Below, piece by piece: positions 34,297 to 43,552 of a DNA stretch of 64,000 nt; position 1 is the first letter of the stretch; every line of letters starts with the position of its first letter. The stretch is from positions 37,306-101,305 of the forward strand of contig JAHDIK010000010.1 of assembly GCA_020630795.1 (NCBI GenBank), read 5' to 3'. The notes beneath the pieces are model-generated. The model worked only from the letters and a program-made list of their open reading frames with translations. It was not told the DNA's origin and made no database searches. This stretch comes from Colwellia sp. (GTDB lineage: Bacteria; Pseudomonadota; Gammaproteobacteria; Enterobacterales; Alteromonadaceae). Both the position numbers and the translations under genes were made by a program.

Positions 34297-35859
34297 CTAC
34301 AAAACCTTATTTAATTCTAAAGTGATACGATTTTCTTTGTATTCAAAAAATGTTGGAGTGGCATCCCTATTTTGATGACTTAAACCAATAGTTACATTAA
34401 GTGAGTTATTTAGACTACGGTCGTAATTAATTTTATACATTCTATGTTGACTTAATGCCTCTGTTGGAAGGCCTATAGCATTATGATTTTTTGAATATAT
34501 ACTTGATAACCTGATGGTGGAATAACCACTTATTTTTCTAGAAATACTAAAATTCGCTCTGTCAATTTTACTTTTACGCTCAATGTTGGTTGCTACATTA
34601 TTGCCTAAAACTGTACGTTCAGTTTTACTTAAATTGAGTGAAAATGTAGTTCTTGGCAGTGTTAGCGCTGATTGCCATGATAGCTTTTTATTGAGTGAAA
34701 AAGTATTGTCTTCCGCGATTTGGAGATCGAATAACTCAATGAAAGCGTATCCATCAGGAATGTTTGCGGTCTGTGGGATACAGTCTAGGTCTTGATTACA
34801 TAAGAAGAAACCTGCTGATTCACGGCTAAAATTATCACGAGTGAATGTTTGAACGGATTCATCGTAACTTATAGTATTTCTAAATCGACGATTTTCGTGT
34901 GATAAGTTGAAGTTGTAGCTATCTCCATAGAAACGTTGTGACTTACCAGCTAACAATGACGTTCTTTGAGTAGGTTGCCATTCTACATTAGCATCAAAGT
35001 AGTTATTTTGTTGATCGTCATCTGTCGGAATATTGTATGATAGATCAACAGTTAATCTTGGAATAACATTCCAACGAAAGCCAAAACCGTATGAATTAGA
35101 CTCTGCAACTCTGCCAGCACCAACACTTCCAGAGTTATCTTCACGGTATAAACGGAGAAAAGGGTTAAATTTATAGGGAGATATATATCCTACTTTAATT
35201 TCATTGGTATAAGATTCTCCTGTATTGCCTCTATTTTCTCTTTCTCTGAACGAGGCGTTAATATCCCAATACACAAAATCGGCACTTGTTCCGTTACTAG
35301 AAGTTAAGTTTGCAGAATACCCCTGTTGTTCTCCGAGCCCATCTTCTGATTTAGTAGTATTGTATATAATACTAGCGCCTATAATATACTGGCGATTCCT
35401 GACATCGTATTTTACTCCTCCAGAGTATTGCTCGTATTGAACAGTATCGCCTGAAAGGGTATCAGCATAAGGACTACGAAAGCTATTTCGAGCTCTATTT
35501 TGAATACTCGCAGAGCCAATTAAAGAAAAGCCACTTGACCATAAATCTACATTAACACCGCTATTTAGTGTTAAAAATTCATCATTTTGGCTGCTGTCAT
35601 GACTATACGAAGCTTTATGTGCTTCTGCTTCAATATTTAACGCAGTAATTTTTGATTTGTAGTTAGAGGTTAGGCCTAAACCAAGCTGATTTACAAAACT
35701 AGACGTCTTATCAAAGCTGTTCTCGCTGTCATAATTAACGTTGTCAGAATATGTTTGATTTACTCTGACATGAGGCTCGAATTGCCATTCATTAGCATTT
35801 ACATTCTGTGTAAATGCTATAAATATGGATAGCCTTAAAATATTATTCTTTAGCGCCAT
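34297..35859 (-). CDS. XrtA-associated outer-membrane beta-barrel protein
   Basis: 520 residues from ATG 35859; a start at 35880 would add seven residues. N-terminal signal about MALKNNILRLSIFIAFTQNVNA. The rest alternates polar/hydrophobic beta strands with aromatic ends (for example IGASIIYNTTKSEDG, FNPFLRLYREDNS) and ends in a short strand ITLELNKVL. It fits the TIGR03016-type protein of exosortase-A loci and probably forms the outer-membrane pore for EPS. It overlaps the end of the autokinase gene by 17 bases. Confidence 0.85.
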   Translation of the reverse strand: MALKNNILRLSIFIAFTQNVNANEWQFEPHVRVNQTYSDNVNYDSENSFDKTSSFVNQLGLGLTSNYKSKITALNIEAEAHKASYSHDSSQNDEFLTLNSGVNVDLWSSGFSLIGSASIQNRARNSFRSPYADTLSGDTVQYEQYSGGVKYDVRNRQYIIGASIIYNTTKSEDGLGEQQGYSANLTSSNGTSADFVYWDINASFRERENRGNTGESYTNEIKVGYISPYKFNPFLRLYREDNSGSVGAGRVAESNSYGFGFRWNVIPRLTVDLSYNIPTDDDQQNNYFDANVEWQPTQRTSLLAGKSQRFYGDSYNFNLSHENRRFRNTISYDESVQTFTRDNFSRESAGFFLCNQDLDCIPQTANIPDGYAFIELFDLQIAEDNTFSLNKKLSWQSALTLPRTTFSLNLSKTERTVLGNNVATNIERKSKIDRANFSISRKISGYSTIRLSSIYSKNHNAIGLPTEALSQHRMYKINYDRSLNNSLNVTIGLSHQNRDATPTFFEYKENRITLELNKVL

Positions 35860-36703
35860 ACCCATACCCGTAATAGCCATACATATCCTTGTGTGATTTT
35901 ATTGCTTTATTAACAACTAAACCCAGTGCAATATCATCGTTTAAGTGTTCCGTAGCTTGTTGTATATCAGCAATATGGGTTTTTGACTCTTCAACTACAA
36001 GTAGCGCTTGCCCCATTAAGTTAGCTAAAACTAGCGTTTCCGTTACGCCAATTAGTGGAGGGCAATCAAATATTACAATACGGTCCGGATAACGAGCTGC
36101 TAATTCATTTGCTAGAGCTTGCATTTTGTCACTGGCTAATAGCTCATTTGATAAATGATGTGGTTCGCCGGCTGGAATCACCTTCAACTTATCTATATTT
36201 GTATTGTAGATAATCTGACTGATACTTTCTTCTTCACCTAGTAAATATTCAATTAGTCCAGAGGCACTGCCTACTCCTAGTTCCCTATTGATACTGGGTC
36301 GCAGTACATCAGCATCAACCAGTAATACAGTTTTATCTTGCTCTAATGCGATACTGAGCGCTAAATTAATTGAAACAAAAGTCTTCCCTTCATTCGGCTT
36401 CGAACTACTCACCATAATCAAGTTGCTATTATTAAGTGTTTTTGACGCTGCACCAAAGGCGTTGTTAAGCAACTTACGTTTAATTTGTCTAAACTCGTCT
36501 TTAATGCTCTTTCGAGAGCCATTGTCGATTAAGTACCCTCGAGCTTCCAAGGAAGGTTTATCTATTTCTAGCGAGTGAGTTGCTTGAGACGTTATGGCCT
36601 CGTCTTGTTGGGGTAAATTTTGATTGACAGGAACCACGTCATCTAAAGTTTCAGGTTTCCCCGTTACCTTTTGTTTAGCTAAGGCTTTTTCAATAGTACT
36701 CAT
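35843..36703 (-). CDS. XrtA-associated tyrosine autokinase (BY-kinase)
   Basis: 286 residues. Starts MSTIEKALAKQ. Walker A SSSKPNEGKTFVSINLA, Walker A' VLLVDADVLRP, Walker B IVIFDCPP. The C-terminus is a tyrosine cluster (DMYGYYGYGYGAKE), the usual autophosphorylation site of bacterial tyrosine kinases controlling polymer length and export. It partners the chain-length protein immediately upstream (two bases apart), which provides the membrane activator. Confidence 0.92.
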   Translation of the reverse strand: MSTIEKALAKQKVTGKPETLDDVVPVNQNLPQQDEAITSQATHSLEIDKPSLEARGYLIDNGSRKSIKDEFRQIKRKLLNNAFGAASKTLNNSNLIMVSSSKPNEGKTFVSINLALSIALEQDKTVLLVDADVLRPSINRELGVGSASGLIEYLLGEEESISQIIYNTNIDKLKVIPAGEPHHLSNELLASDKMQALANELAARYPDRIVIFDCPPLIGVTETLVLANLMGQALLVVEESKTHIADIQQATEHLNDDIALGLVVNKAIKSHKDMYGYYGYGYGAKE

Positions 36704-36705
36704 TG

Positions 36706-38295
36706 TTAAAAAATCCTTCTTAATGGAGCTTGTATAGTTTCAGGAAATAAGGCGTATGCAAGAAATGCTATAAATAAAAATAACAGTAGAGTATTTGAGA
36801 GAATAAATATAATTGTCTTCTTCTTATGCCATTTTTGTAAACCTAAACTTTCTGATGCTGAGACAATACCAAAAATTGGTATTCCTGATAATCTAGAAGC
36901 TTGCGCACTCGATGTTACAACGGGATTAATTTGACTAACTAATAGTGATAAACCTGTACCTATTGCGTAGCCCAGAATCGTAACCGCAAATAGGAATAAT
37001 ATACGTTTAGGACCAGTTGGTTCAGTAGGAGCTCTCGGAGGTTCAATAACATTGAACTTAATTTTACTGTTGGTGTCATCAGCTTGTTTTGCTAGTTGCG
37101 CTGTTTCTCTTCGCTTTAATAAGTCTTCATATTTTTCTTTAGTAATTTCATATCCTCGATTTAAAGCAACTAATTCGGCTTCAATTTCTGGTAGTACATG
37201 AATTTTACTTTCTAGATCTGCAACTTCTTTACGATAGTTTTCCGCTCTCACAGTAAAAGATGCTACTTGATTTTCAAGCTGATTAATTTGCATTAAAATT
37301 CCCTGAGTCACAGGGCTTTGGCTTAATGCATATTTTGCATTTTCATTTTTTGAAGAATCTAAATATTTTTTAATTTCATTTTTTCGTTGTTTATTAAGAT
37401 GAGCAAGTCTACTTTGAACTTCTTTAACATCAGGGTGTTTATCTGTATATCTTACTAACAGACTGTCTAAAGAAGCCTCTAGTTCTGATATACGATCATC
37501 ATAGGTAGTTTCAATCGAATTATCATTTTTAATACTATTTTGGGGCTTGTTAGATTGATCGCTTGCACTTGGCAGTTGTGCTTGCGCAGATTCGAGTTGC
37601 GTTTGTGTTTCAAGTAAACCAAGCTCAATAGATTTTAACTGCTCTTTAGCAATAGTAAGTTTTTGATAGTAACCGCCATACTGATTAGGTAATACGTCGT
37701 TATATTTTTGTTTGAAGTCAGTAAGACGACTTTCTGCAGCCAATAAACGATTTTCATAGTCATTTATTTGTGTGGTCAAAAACTTTTGAGCAGAGTCACT
37801 ATCATTTCGATTTTCACCAATCGTTGTTTCAATGAATACTGTCAGAACTGCTTGAACTACATCCCTAGCCATTTCTGGATTTTTATCCTCAAAAGAAATT
37901 CTGAAGATGTTTTGTTTACGTCCACCTGTTTTCTTTATGATGATGTCTTCTTTTAAGTCATCAATTAGCTCTTCGTATTCTAGATCGTTATTTACACGAA
38001 CATCAAAATCAGTCATACGAGTAATTCGTTCTAAATTGGCACGACTGAGTAATGTTTTAACCATTAACTGTATTTGGGCTTCCGTATTTGTTTCAACGGT
38101 TATCCCCTTTAATAATGGTCCTAAAATAGACTGCGTATCGGCAAATACAATTGCTTCCGATTCATATACGTCGTCCATTTGAGAAACAAACAGCCAGCCG
38201 ATTGGACATAAAAGCCACGTAGCTATCATTAAATATCTACGCTTTATCCATATACCTTTCAGGTAATCTAATACCTGTTCAATAATTTCTTGCAT
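36706..38295 (-). CDS. Polysaccharide chain-length determinant (Wzz/GNVR type)
   Basis: 529 residues. Membrane segments near residues 18-37 and about 495-520 flank a large periplasmic coiled-coil (about 170-420). N-terminal MQEIIEQVLDYLKGIWIKRR and the C-terminal PPRAPTEPTGPKRILFLFAV (the Pro-rich motif before the last helix) match the exosortase-A-linked family (TIGR03007 type). It acts as polysaccharide co-polymerase together with the autokinase. Confidence 0.92.
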   Translation of the reverse strand: MQEIIEQVLDYLKGIWIKRRYLMIATWLLCPIGWLFVSQMDDVYESEAIVFADTQSILGPLLKGITVETNTEAQIQLMVKTLLSRANLERITRMTDFDVRVNNDLEYEELIDDLKEDIIIKKTGGRKQNIFRISFEDKNPEMARDVVQAVLTVFIETTIGENRNDSDSAQKFLTTQINDYENRLLAAESRLTDFKQKYNDVLPNQYGGYYQKLTIAKEQLKSIELGLLETQTQLESAQAQLPSASDQSNKPQNSIKNDNSIETTYDDRISELEASLDSLLVRYTDKHPDVKEVQSRLAHLNKQRKNEIKKYLDSSKNENAKYALSQSPVTQGILMQINQLENQVASFTVRAENYRKEVADLESKIHVLPEIEAELVALNRGYEITKEKYEDLLKRRETAQLAKQADDTNSKIKFNVIEPPRAPTEPTGPKRILFLFAVTILGYAIGTGLSLLVSQINPVVTSSAQASRLSGIPIFGIVSASESLGLQKWHKKKTIIFILSNTLLLFLFIAFLAYALFPETIQAPLRRIF

Positions 38296-38358
38296 TCCCT
38301 ACCTCTAAAAAATGGGATTAGTAAATTCGTTTAAGTTTAATCGCATTAAAATACTAGA

Positions 38359-38994
38359 TTAGAACCAAGTTTCAGGAATTACGATAATATCACCAGGTAA
38401 AACATCAACATTTGCTGAAATGTCACCATTCTTAATTAGGTCTTCAATAAAAATGTCGTATTGTTTTTGTTCACCATTTTCAACGCGAACTAATTTTGCT
38501 CGATTACCGTTTGCAAATTCAGTTAATCCGCCAACACCAATCATTACATCTAATAATGTCATTTGTTGAGTATAATTTATTGCACGTGGTGAAGCCGCTT
38601 CACCAATAACACGTATTTGTTCACTAAAAGGGCCGTTAAACTTGTTCACGGTTACTGTGACAACAGGCTCTTTTATATATGTGCTAAGAATACTTTCAAT
38701 TGTTCGAGCGAGTTCAGTCGGAGTTTTACCCGATACTTCAATATCTTCAACTAAAGAAGTCGTGATCATGCCATCCGGTCTAACTGTGAATGTGCCTGAA
38801 ACTTCAGGGTTTCGCCAGACGAATATGTTTACAACATCACCCGCCCCTATTAAATATTTGTATGAAGACACATCTGCGGTTGTTGAAGCGTGAACAGTTG
38901 CAGGAGGTAAAGTGGTAGTTTGACAGCCTGAAATAAGCTGAGTCAAAAAAAGCATAACTGTAATTAACAAGTGTTTAATCAAGCGATTTTCCAT
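38359..38994 (-). CDS. Polysaccharide export lipoprotein (Wza-like)
   Basis: 211 residues. Lipobox ISGC (Cys24). Poly_export domain YLIGAGDVVNIFVWRNPEVSG and VRPDGMITTSLVEDIEVSG, followed by SLBB-like EQIRVIGEAASPRAINYTQQ. It ends VLPGDIIVIPETWF. It probably forms the periplasm/outer-membrane channel with the beta-barrel protein two genes on. First gene of the minus-strand export operon, divergent from the initiating transferase across 239 bases. Confidence 0.93.
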   Translation of the reverse strand: MENRLIKHLLITVMLFLTQLISGCQTTTLPPATVHASTTADVSSYKYLIGAGDVVNIFVWRNPEVSGTFTVRPDGMITTSLVEDIEVSGKTPTELARTIESILSTYIKEPVVTVTVNKFNGPFSEQIRVIGEAASPRAINYTQQMTLLDVMIGVGGLTEFANGNRAKLVRVENGEQKQYDIFIEDLIKNGDISANVDVLPGDIIVIPETWF

Positions 38995-39232
38995 GGTTTT
39001 AACCTTTATATTTAAAACTAAAATTATACATATCCTTCAATTGTATTTGATTTTTATCTGCGATGCACATTATTTCCTAAACAGAAGCTTTTAATAAAAT
39101 GGACTATGTAAAATAACCGTTTATCTTGGTATTATTAGCAACACTTTCTTTACATTTGTCATGCTATGAATTCTAATATGCCCGATTCTGGCACTTCATC
39201 AAAACATATTTAAAAAGGAATATTGATTTTAT

Positions 39233-40639
39233 ATGTCTAGCCCAAAATTTAGAGATATGTCTGCAGGTAGTAGAACCATTGTACTGGTCGAGTTGTTCTT
39301 GTTTGCAGGGGCATTGTTATTAACAGTATATTTGAATAGCCTTTTTGAATACGTTCCTGATGTTTCACCGTCGTTACAAACCCTGGGAATTTATTCGTTA
39401 GTATTTGCACTTATCGTACAACTATCTTCGTTAGCTTTAGGGCTGTATAACTCTAAGCTACGTGAAAGTTTACGCGGGGTTGCTAGACGCTTATTAGTTT
39501 CAGTTGCGACGGGCTTCTTTATAGCTGCGCTTATCAATCCTTTTTATGGAGAAAACTCTCTTCCTATTGATATCTTAGCTTTCGCTGCATTTTTGAGTTT
39601 AGTTTTAGGTTGTGCTTTTCGATATATCACGTTAAAGCTTGATTTTTTTGGTTTTAATAAACGAAAAATTTTGGTGATTGGAGCGGGTGAACGAGCTTCC
39701 ATTATTGAAAAGAGAATGCGACGAGATGTAGACCGTCAAGGATTTCATGTTCATGGCTTTATCGTGATGGAAGGTGACACCGAAGAAGGTGGAATTGTTA
39801 ATGAAAATCGTATTGAATTTGATGGTTCCTTAGTTAATTACGCACTTGAACATGAAATTGATGAAATTGTTGTTGCAAGTGATGAAAGACGTAATAACCT
39901 CCCCGTTGATGATTTATTTGCGTGTAAAATTCGCGGCATAGAAATCACTGAAATTTTAGATTTTATCGAACGTGAAACAGGCCAGATTGCTGTAAACCTT
40001 ATTTACCCGAGTTGGGTTATTTATTCAAATGGATTTGCTTCTGCTAACCATCTAAGAAATACCCTTGATTGGATTTTTAATGCCAGTATGGCATTTTGTT
40101 TATTACTTGTTACATGGCCTGTAATGCTTATCACGAGTATTCTAATTAAACTTGATGAAGGGCTTAAAGCGCCGATATTTTATTTGCAAGAGCGAGTTGG
40201 TTTAGACGGCCAGGCATTCAACATTATTAAATTTAGAAGTATGAGGGTTGATGCTGAAAAGGATGGCGCACAAATGGCTCAACTCAATGACGATCGAACA
40301 ACAACTATTGGTAAGTTTATTCGCAAATATCGAGTAGACGAATTACCTCAAATCTACAATGTAATTAGAGGGGATATGGGATTTGTAGGTCCTAGGCCTG
40401 AACGCCCTGAATTTGTTCAAAAGCTTATTAAAAACATACCTTATTATAACGAACGTCATAACGTAAAACCTGGATTGACTGGGTGGGCACAGTTGAAGTA
40501 TCCCTACGGCTCAACTGAAAATGACTCGTTAGAAAAGTTAAAATACGATTTGTATTATATTAAACATAGAAGTTTCTTGTTGGATTTACTTATTTTAATA
40601 AGGACGGTTGAAATAGTATTGTTTGGGAAAGGGCGTTAG
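39233..40639 (+). CDS. Exosortase-A-locus initiating sugar transferase (undecaprenyl-phosphate transferase)
   Basis: 468 residues. Five N-terminal membrane segments with a CoA-binding-like domain (KILVIGAGERASIIEKRM), then a C-terminal phosphoglycosyl transferase domain: FYLQERVGLDGQAFNIIKFRSM, catalytic YRVDELPQIYNVIRGDMGFVGPRPERPE, KPGLTGWAQLKYPYGS. It matches the TIGR03013-type polyprenyl glycosylphosphotransferase of exosortase-A loci, first step of the EPS repeat. It precedes the glycosyltransferase operon but is separated by 146 bases. Confidence 0.93.
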   Translation: MSSPKFRDMSAGSRTIVLVELFLFAGALLLTVYLNSLFEYVPDVSPSLQTLGIYSLVFALIVQLSSLALGLYNSKLRESLRGVARRLLVSVATGFFIAALINPFYGENSLPIDILAFAAFLSLVLGCAFRYITLKLDFFGFNKRKILVIGAGERASIIEKRMRRDVDRQGFHVHGFIVMEGDTEEGGIVNENRIEFDGSLVNYALEHEIDEIVVASDERRNNLPVDDLFACKIRGIEITEILDFIERETGQIAVNLIYPSWVIYSNGFASANHLRNTLDWIFNASMAFCLLLVTWPVMLITSILIKLDEGLKAPIFYLQERVGLDGQAFNIIKFRSMRVDAEKDGAQMAQLNDDRTTTIGKFIRKYRVDELPQIYNVIRGDMGFVGPRPERPEFVQKLIKNIPYYNERHNVKPGLTGWAQLKYPYGSTENDSLEKLKYDLYYIKHRSFLLDLLILIRTVEIVLFGKGR

Positions 40640-40785
40640 CTCATTGTTCCAAAGCGTTAAGGAGTTAAATCTAGAGCATGCCGTCGTAACTTCTGGTTTA
40701 GCCCCTTAATAATTCACGTATTTACAGGAAGGGTATGCTTAAGACAGTTCAAAAGTTCTTGGGTATATGAATACATATAAGACTC

Positions 40786-41898
40786 ATGTCATTATCAGAT
40801 AAAAATTTATTAATCATTACTAATCTTTATCCTGTTCCTTGGGCGCCCAATAGGGCTAGCTTTAACAAACAGCAATTTGATTTTATAGAAGAATATATGT
40901 CTGTAAAAATAGTTATTTTATTGCCGTGGATTGAATGGATAAAACATCGTAGCGACATTGTAAAAAGCGAAAAAATTAAATATTGTCCCTATTTTTATAT
41001 TCCTAAATTTGGTAGACGTCTTGTCCCCTTTCTACAGAGTCTGTCGTTGTTATGTTTATTGCCTTGGATGAAGAAACAAAAAGCTTGTGCATTATTAGCT
41101 TCGTGGGCTTTTCCTGATGCGGTTTCAGCATCAATGATAAACAAATACCTAAGACTACCATTTTATGTAAAAGTTCATGGAACTGATGTGAATGAAAATA
41201 CCCAGTTTTTGCCTCGTAGTAACTCGATGAAGAAATGGCTATCTAAAGCTAAAGCTGTTTTTTGTGCCAGTAACGCACTTGCGGAATCTTTAATAAATAT
41301 AGGGATATCAAAGGAGAAAGTATTAGTTAATTATAATGGTGTTAATACTCATGTTTTCTACCCTGGCTCCCCTGAAGGAAAGACTTCTAAATCTATCATT
41401 TTTGTCGGCAATTTAATCTTTACTAAAGGTGTGAAGGAATTAATTCAAGCCTTTACTGAGCTACAAGAGAGCATACCTGATGTTACTCTTGATATTATAG
41501 GGGATGGTCCGCTTAGATCTTTTTTAGAAAAAGAGTCTGCGGAACTTAAATTGCCTATAAATATTCATGGCTCATTACCGTTAACCAAGGTAGCTGAAAA
41601 AATTAGAAATAGCAGCATCCTTGTTTTGCCAAGCTATCGAGAAGGTGTTCCTAACGTTTTGCTTGAATCTTTTGCTAGTGGTGTTCCCGTTGTCGCGACT
41701 GATGTAGGGGGAATTCCAGAGGTTGTTAATAATAATGTTGGAATATTGGTGGCACCTCGTTCAGTGAACGATTTAAAGCAAGGGATTGTTGAAGCTCTAA
41801 ATACTCAGTGGGATCGTAATGAAATTATAGAACACTCGAATAGATTTAAATGGAACAATAATGTTAAGTTTGTATTAGAGCGATTGGAGGCTGAATGA
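40786..41898 (+). CDS. GT4 glycosyltransferase
   Basis: 370 residues. GT-B fold: N-terminal NLYPVPWAPNRASFNKQQF, C-terminal IIFVGNLIFTKGVKELIQAF and LPSYREGVPNVLLESFASGVPVV (E-x7-E). Typical of exosortase-A locus glycosyltransferases. It overlaps the next gene by four bases, so translation is coupled. Confidence 0.9.
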   Translation: MSLSDKNLLIITNLYPVPWAPNRASFNKQQFDFIEEYMSVKIVILLPWIEWIKHRSDIVKSEKIKYCPYFYIPKFGRRLVPFLQSLSLLCLLPWMKKQKACALLASWAFPDAVSASMINKYLRLPFYVKVHGTDVNENTQFLPRSNSMKKWLSKAKAVFCASNALAESLINIGISKEKVLVNYNGVNTHVFYPGSPEGKTSKSIIFVGNLIFTKGVKELIQAFTELQESIPDVTLDIIGDGPLRSFLEKESAELKLPINIHGSLPLTKVAEKIRNSSILVLPSYREGVPNVLLESFASGVPVVATDVGGIPEVVNNNVGILVAPRSVNDLKQGIVEALNTQWDRNEIIEHSNRFKWNNNVKFVLERLEAE

Positions 41899-42416
41899 GA
41901 GCTTTAAAAAGTGATATATACAGGAAGCAAAAAATTTTTCTTGATGAAGGTTATCAGGTTTCAATATTACGCACGTTTTTGAGTGATGGAACGTCTGCGA
42001 ATCTATTATACCGACTTACTAGTTTCCTCGTAAAATACTCAATGTCCCCTCTTGCAATAATCACTATTTGGTTTAATCGAGTTATCAATGGGTGTGTTAT
42101 AGGTGCTAAAGCATCTTTTGGACATGGGTTGGTAATAATGCACCCTGTTGGTGTGGTTATCAACTCAAAAGTTGTTGGAGGAGAAAATATTGTTCTTGAA
42201 AGTGGTGTTGTTATTGGTGACGAGAAAGGTAAAGCACCTATTTTAGGGAATAATATCTTTATAGGGGCGGGAGCAAAAATTGTTGGCGGTATTACAATTG
42301 GTGATAATGTGAAAATTGGTGCAAACGCTGTTGTTGTTAAAGATGTTCCTAGTAATGTCACAGTCGTGGGAATTCCCGCAAAAATAATAAATAAAGATCA
42401 GGGAAAAAAATGCTAA
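41895..42416 (+). CDS. Serine-acetyltransferase-like hexapeptide transferase
   Basis: 173 residues. An N-terminal helical part and a left-handed beta-helix from about residue 75 (GASFGHG, HPVGVVINSKVVGGENIVLESG, GAGAKIVGGITIGDNVKIGANAVVVKDVPS). It probably O-acetylates the polysaccharide; true CysE lacks this neighbourhood. Overlaps both neighbours (four and seven bases). Confidence 0.88.
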   Translation: MRALKSDIYRKQKIFLDEGYQVSILRTFLSDGTSANLLYRLTSFLVKYSMSPLAIITIWFNRVINGCVIGAKASFGHGLVIMHPVGVVINSKVVGGENIVLESGVVIGDEKGKAPILGNNIFIGAGAKIVGGITIGDNVKIGANAVVVKDVPSNVTVVGIPAKIINKDQGKKC

Positions 42417-43552
42417 TTATATTTTGGATTTCTTTAGCAATACTTGTTTATTCATATTTACTATTTCCACTTTTGTTGAAAGTATTTGTTACTCCGGAGA
42501 GTATAGAAGAAAAGGATATGGAAACATATCCAGATGTAGATATTATAATTGCTGCATATAACGAAGAGTCTTGTATTCATGAACGGATAGAAAATGCCCT
42601 AAACCAAGACTATAGTGGTAAATTGCGCATTTTAGTTGCATCTGATGGAAGTCACGATCGGACAGGAGAGATTATTACCGGATTTAAAGATGAAAGGGTC
42701 ATAGCGACCAATTTTGAAGAAAATAGGGGTAAAATATCTGTTTTAAATGATTTAGTGTCTCAATCTAATGCAGAGTTTCTTGTGTTTACTGACGCTAATA
42801 CCGACTTTCGTAAAGATGCAGTCAAAGTTTTAATCTCTAGTTTTTCTGAAAATACAGGTGCAGTATCGGGAGAGCTTTTGCTTGTTACTGATGATGGTAA
42901 TCAAAATAAAGATGGCTTGTATTGGAAATACGAACAGTTTTTGAAGCGTTGTGAATCGTCATTGGGTGGTATTTTAGGCGCTAATGGGGCTATTTATGCT
43001 ATACGTAGGGATTTATATCAGCCACTTTCTAAAGACACTATTGTTGATGACTTTTGTATAGCTATGAATGTTAAGAAGCAAGGTTATGATGTTCTATACA
43101 ATGATAAAGCTATTGCGTCTGAAGAGGTCGCTCCTTCATTACAAGATGAATTTGGTAGAAGGGTTCGCATTGGCATCGGCAACTATAAGGCATTCAATGC
43201 AAATTTATGGGCTTTATCTCCTTTAAATGGGTGGTTCAGTTTTTGTTATTGGTCGCATAAAGTGTTTCGTTGGTTTGCCCCTCATTTGATGGTTTTAGCA
43301 TTTATTTCCAATTTATTTTTAATCGAACAGCCAGTGTATTTGGTTTTATTTTTGGCACAAATTGCATTTTATTATGTTGGATGGATTGGCCAACGTAAAA
43401 TTAATCAAGGAATTAAGGTTGGTAGTATTGTTGCAATCATAAGCTTTTTCTTTTCCATGAATTTAGGGTTAGGGTTAGGGTTTGTGCGTTTTCTAAAAGG
43501 GCATCAGAATGGTGGTTGGCAACGTACTGCTAGGCAAGGAGAAACAAAGTAA
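42410..43552 (+). CDS. Membrane GT2 glycosyltransferase (cellulose-synthase-like)
   Basis: 380 residues. N-terminal membrane anchor, then DVDIIIAAYNEESCIHERIENAL, ILVASDGSHDRTGEI, DxD-type FTDANTDF, the ED-like VDDFCIAMNV, and FGRRVRIGIGNYKAF. Several C-terminal membrane segments (about 285-365). A processive or membrane-embedded transferase is possible. Overlaps the upstream gene; its stop overlaps the next start by one base. Confidence 0.88.
   Translation: MLIIFWISLAILVYSYLLFPLLLKVFVTPESIEEKDMETYPDVDIIIAAYNEESCIHERIENALNQDYSGKLRILVASDGSHDRTGEIITGFKDERVIATNFEENRGKISVLNDLVSQSNAEFLVFTDANTDFRKDAVKVLISSFSENTGAVSGELLLVTDDGNQNKDGLYWKYEQFLKRCESSLGGILGANGAIYAIRRDLYQPLSKDTIVDDFCIAMNVKKQGYDVLYNDKAIASEEVAPSLQDEFGRRVRIGIGNYKAFNANLWALSPLNGWFSFCYWSHKVFRWFAPHLMVLAFISNLFLIEQPVYLVLFLAQIAFYYVGWIGQRKINQGIKVGSIVAIISFFFSMNLGLGLGFVRFLKGHQNGGWQRTARQGETK

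Noticed and set aside
39187..39205. CTGGCACTTCATCAAAAC as a sigma-54 promoter for the EPS sugar transferase
   Set aside because: A good -24 box but no GC at -12.
40656..40730. Imperfect long hairpin after the EPS sugar transferase gene
   Set aside because: Arms pair with mismatches and there is no T run, so it cannot be called a terminator.
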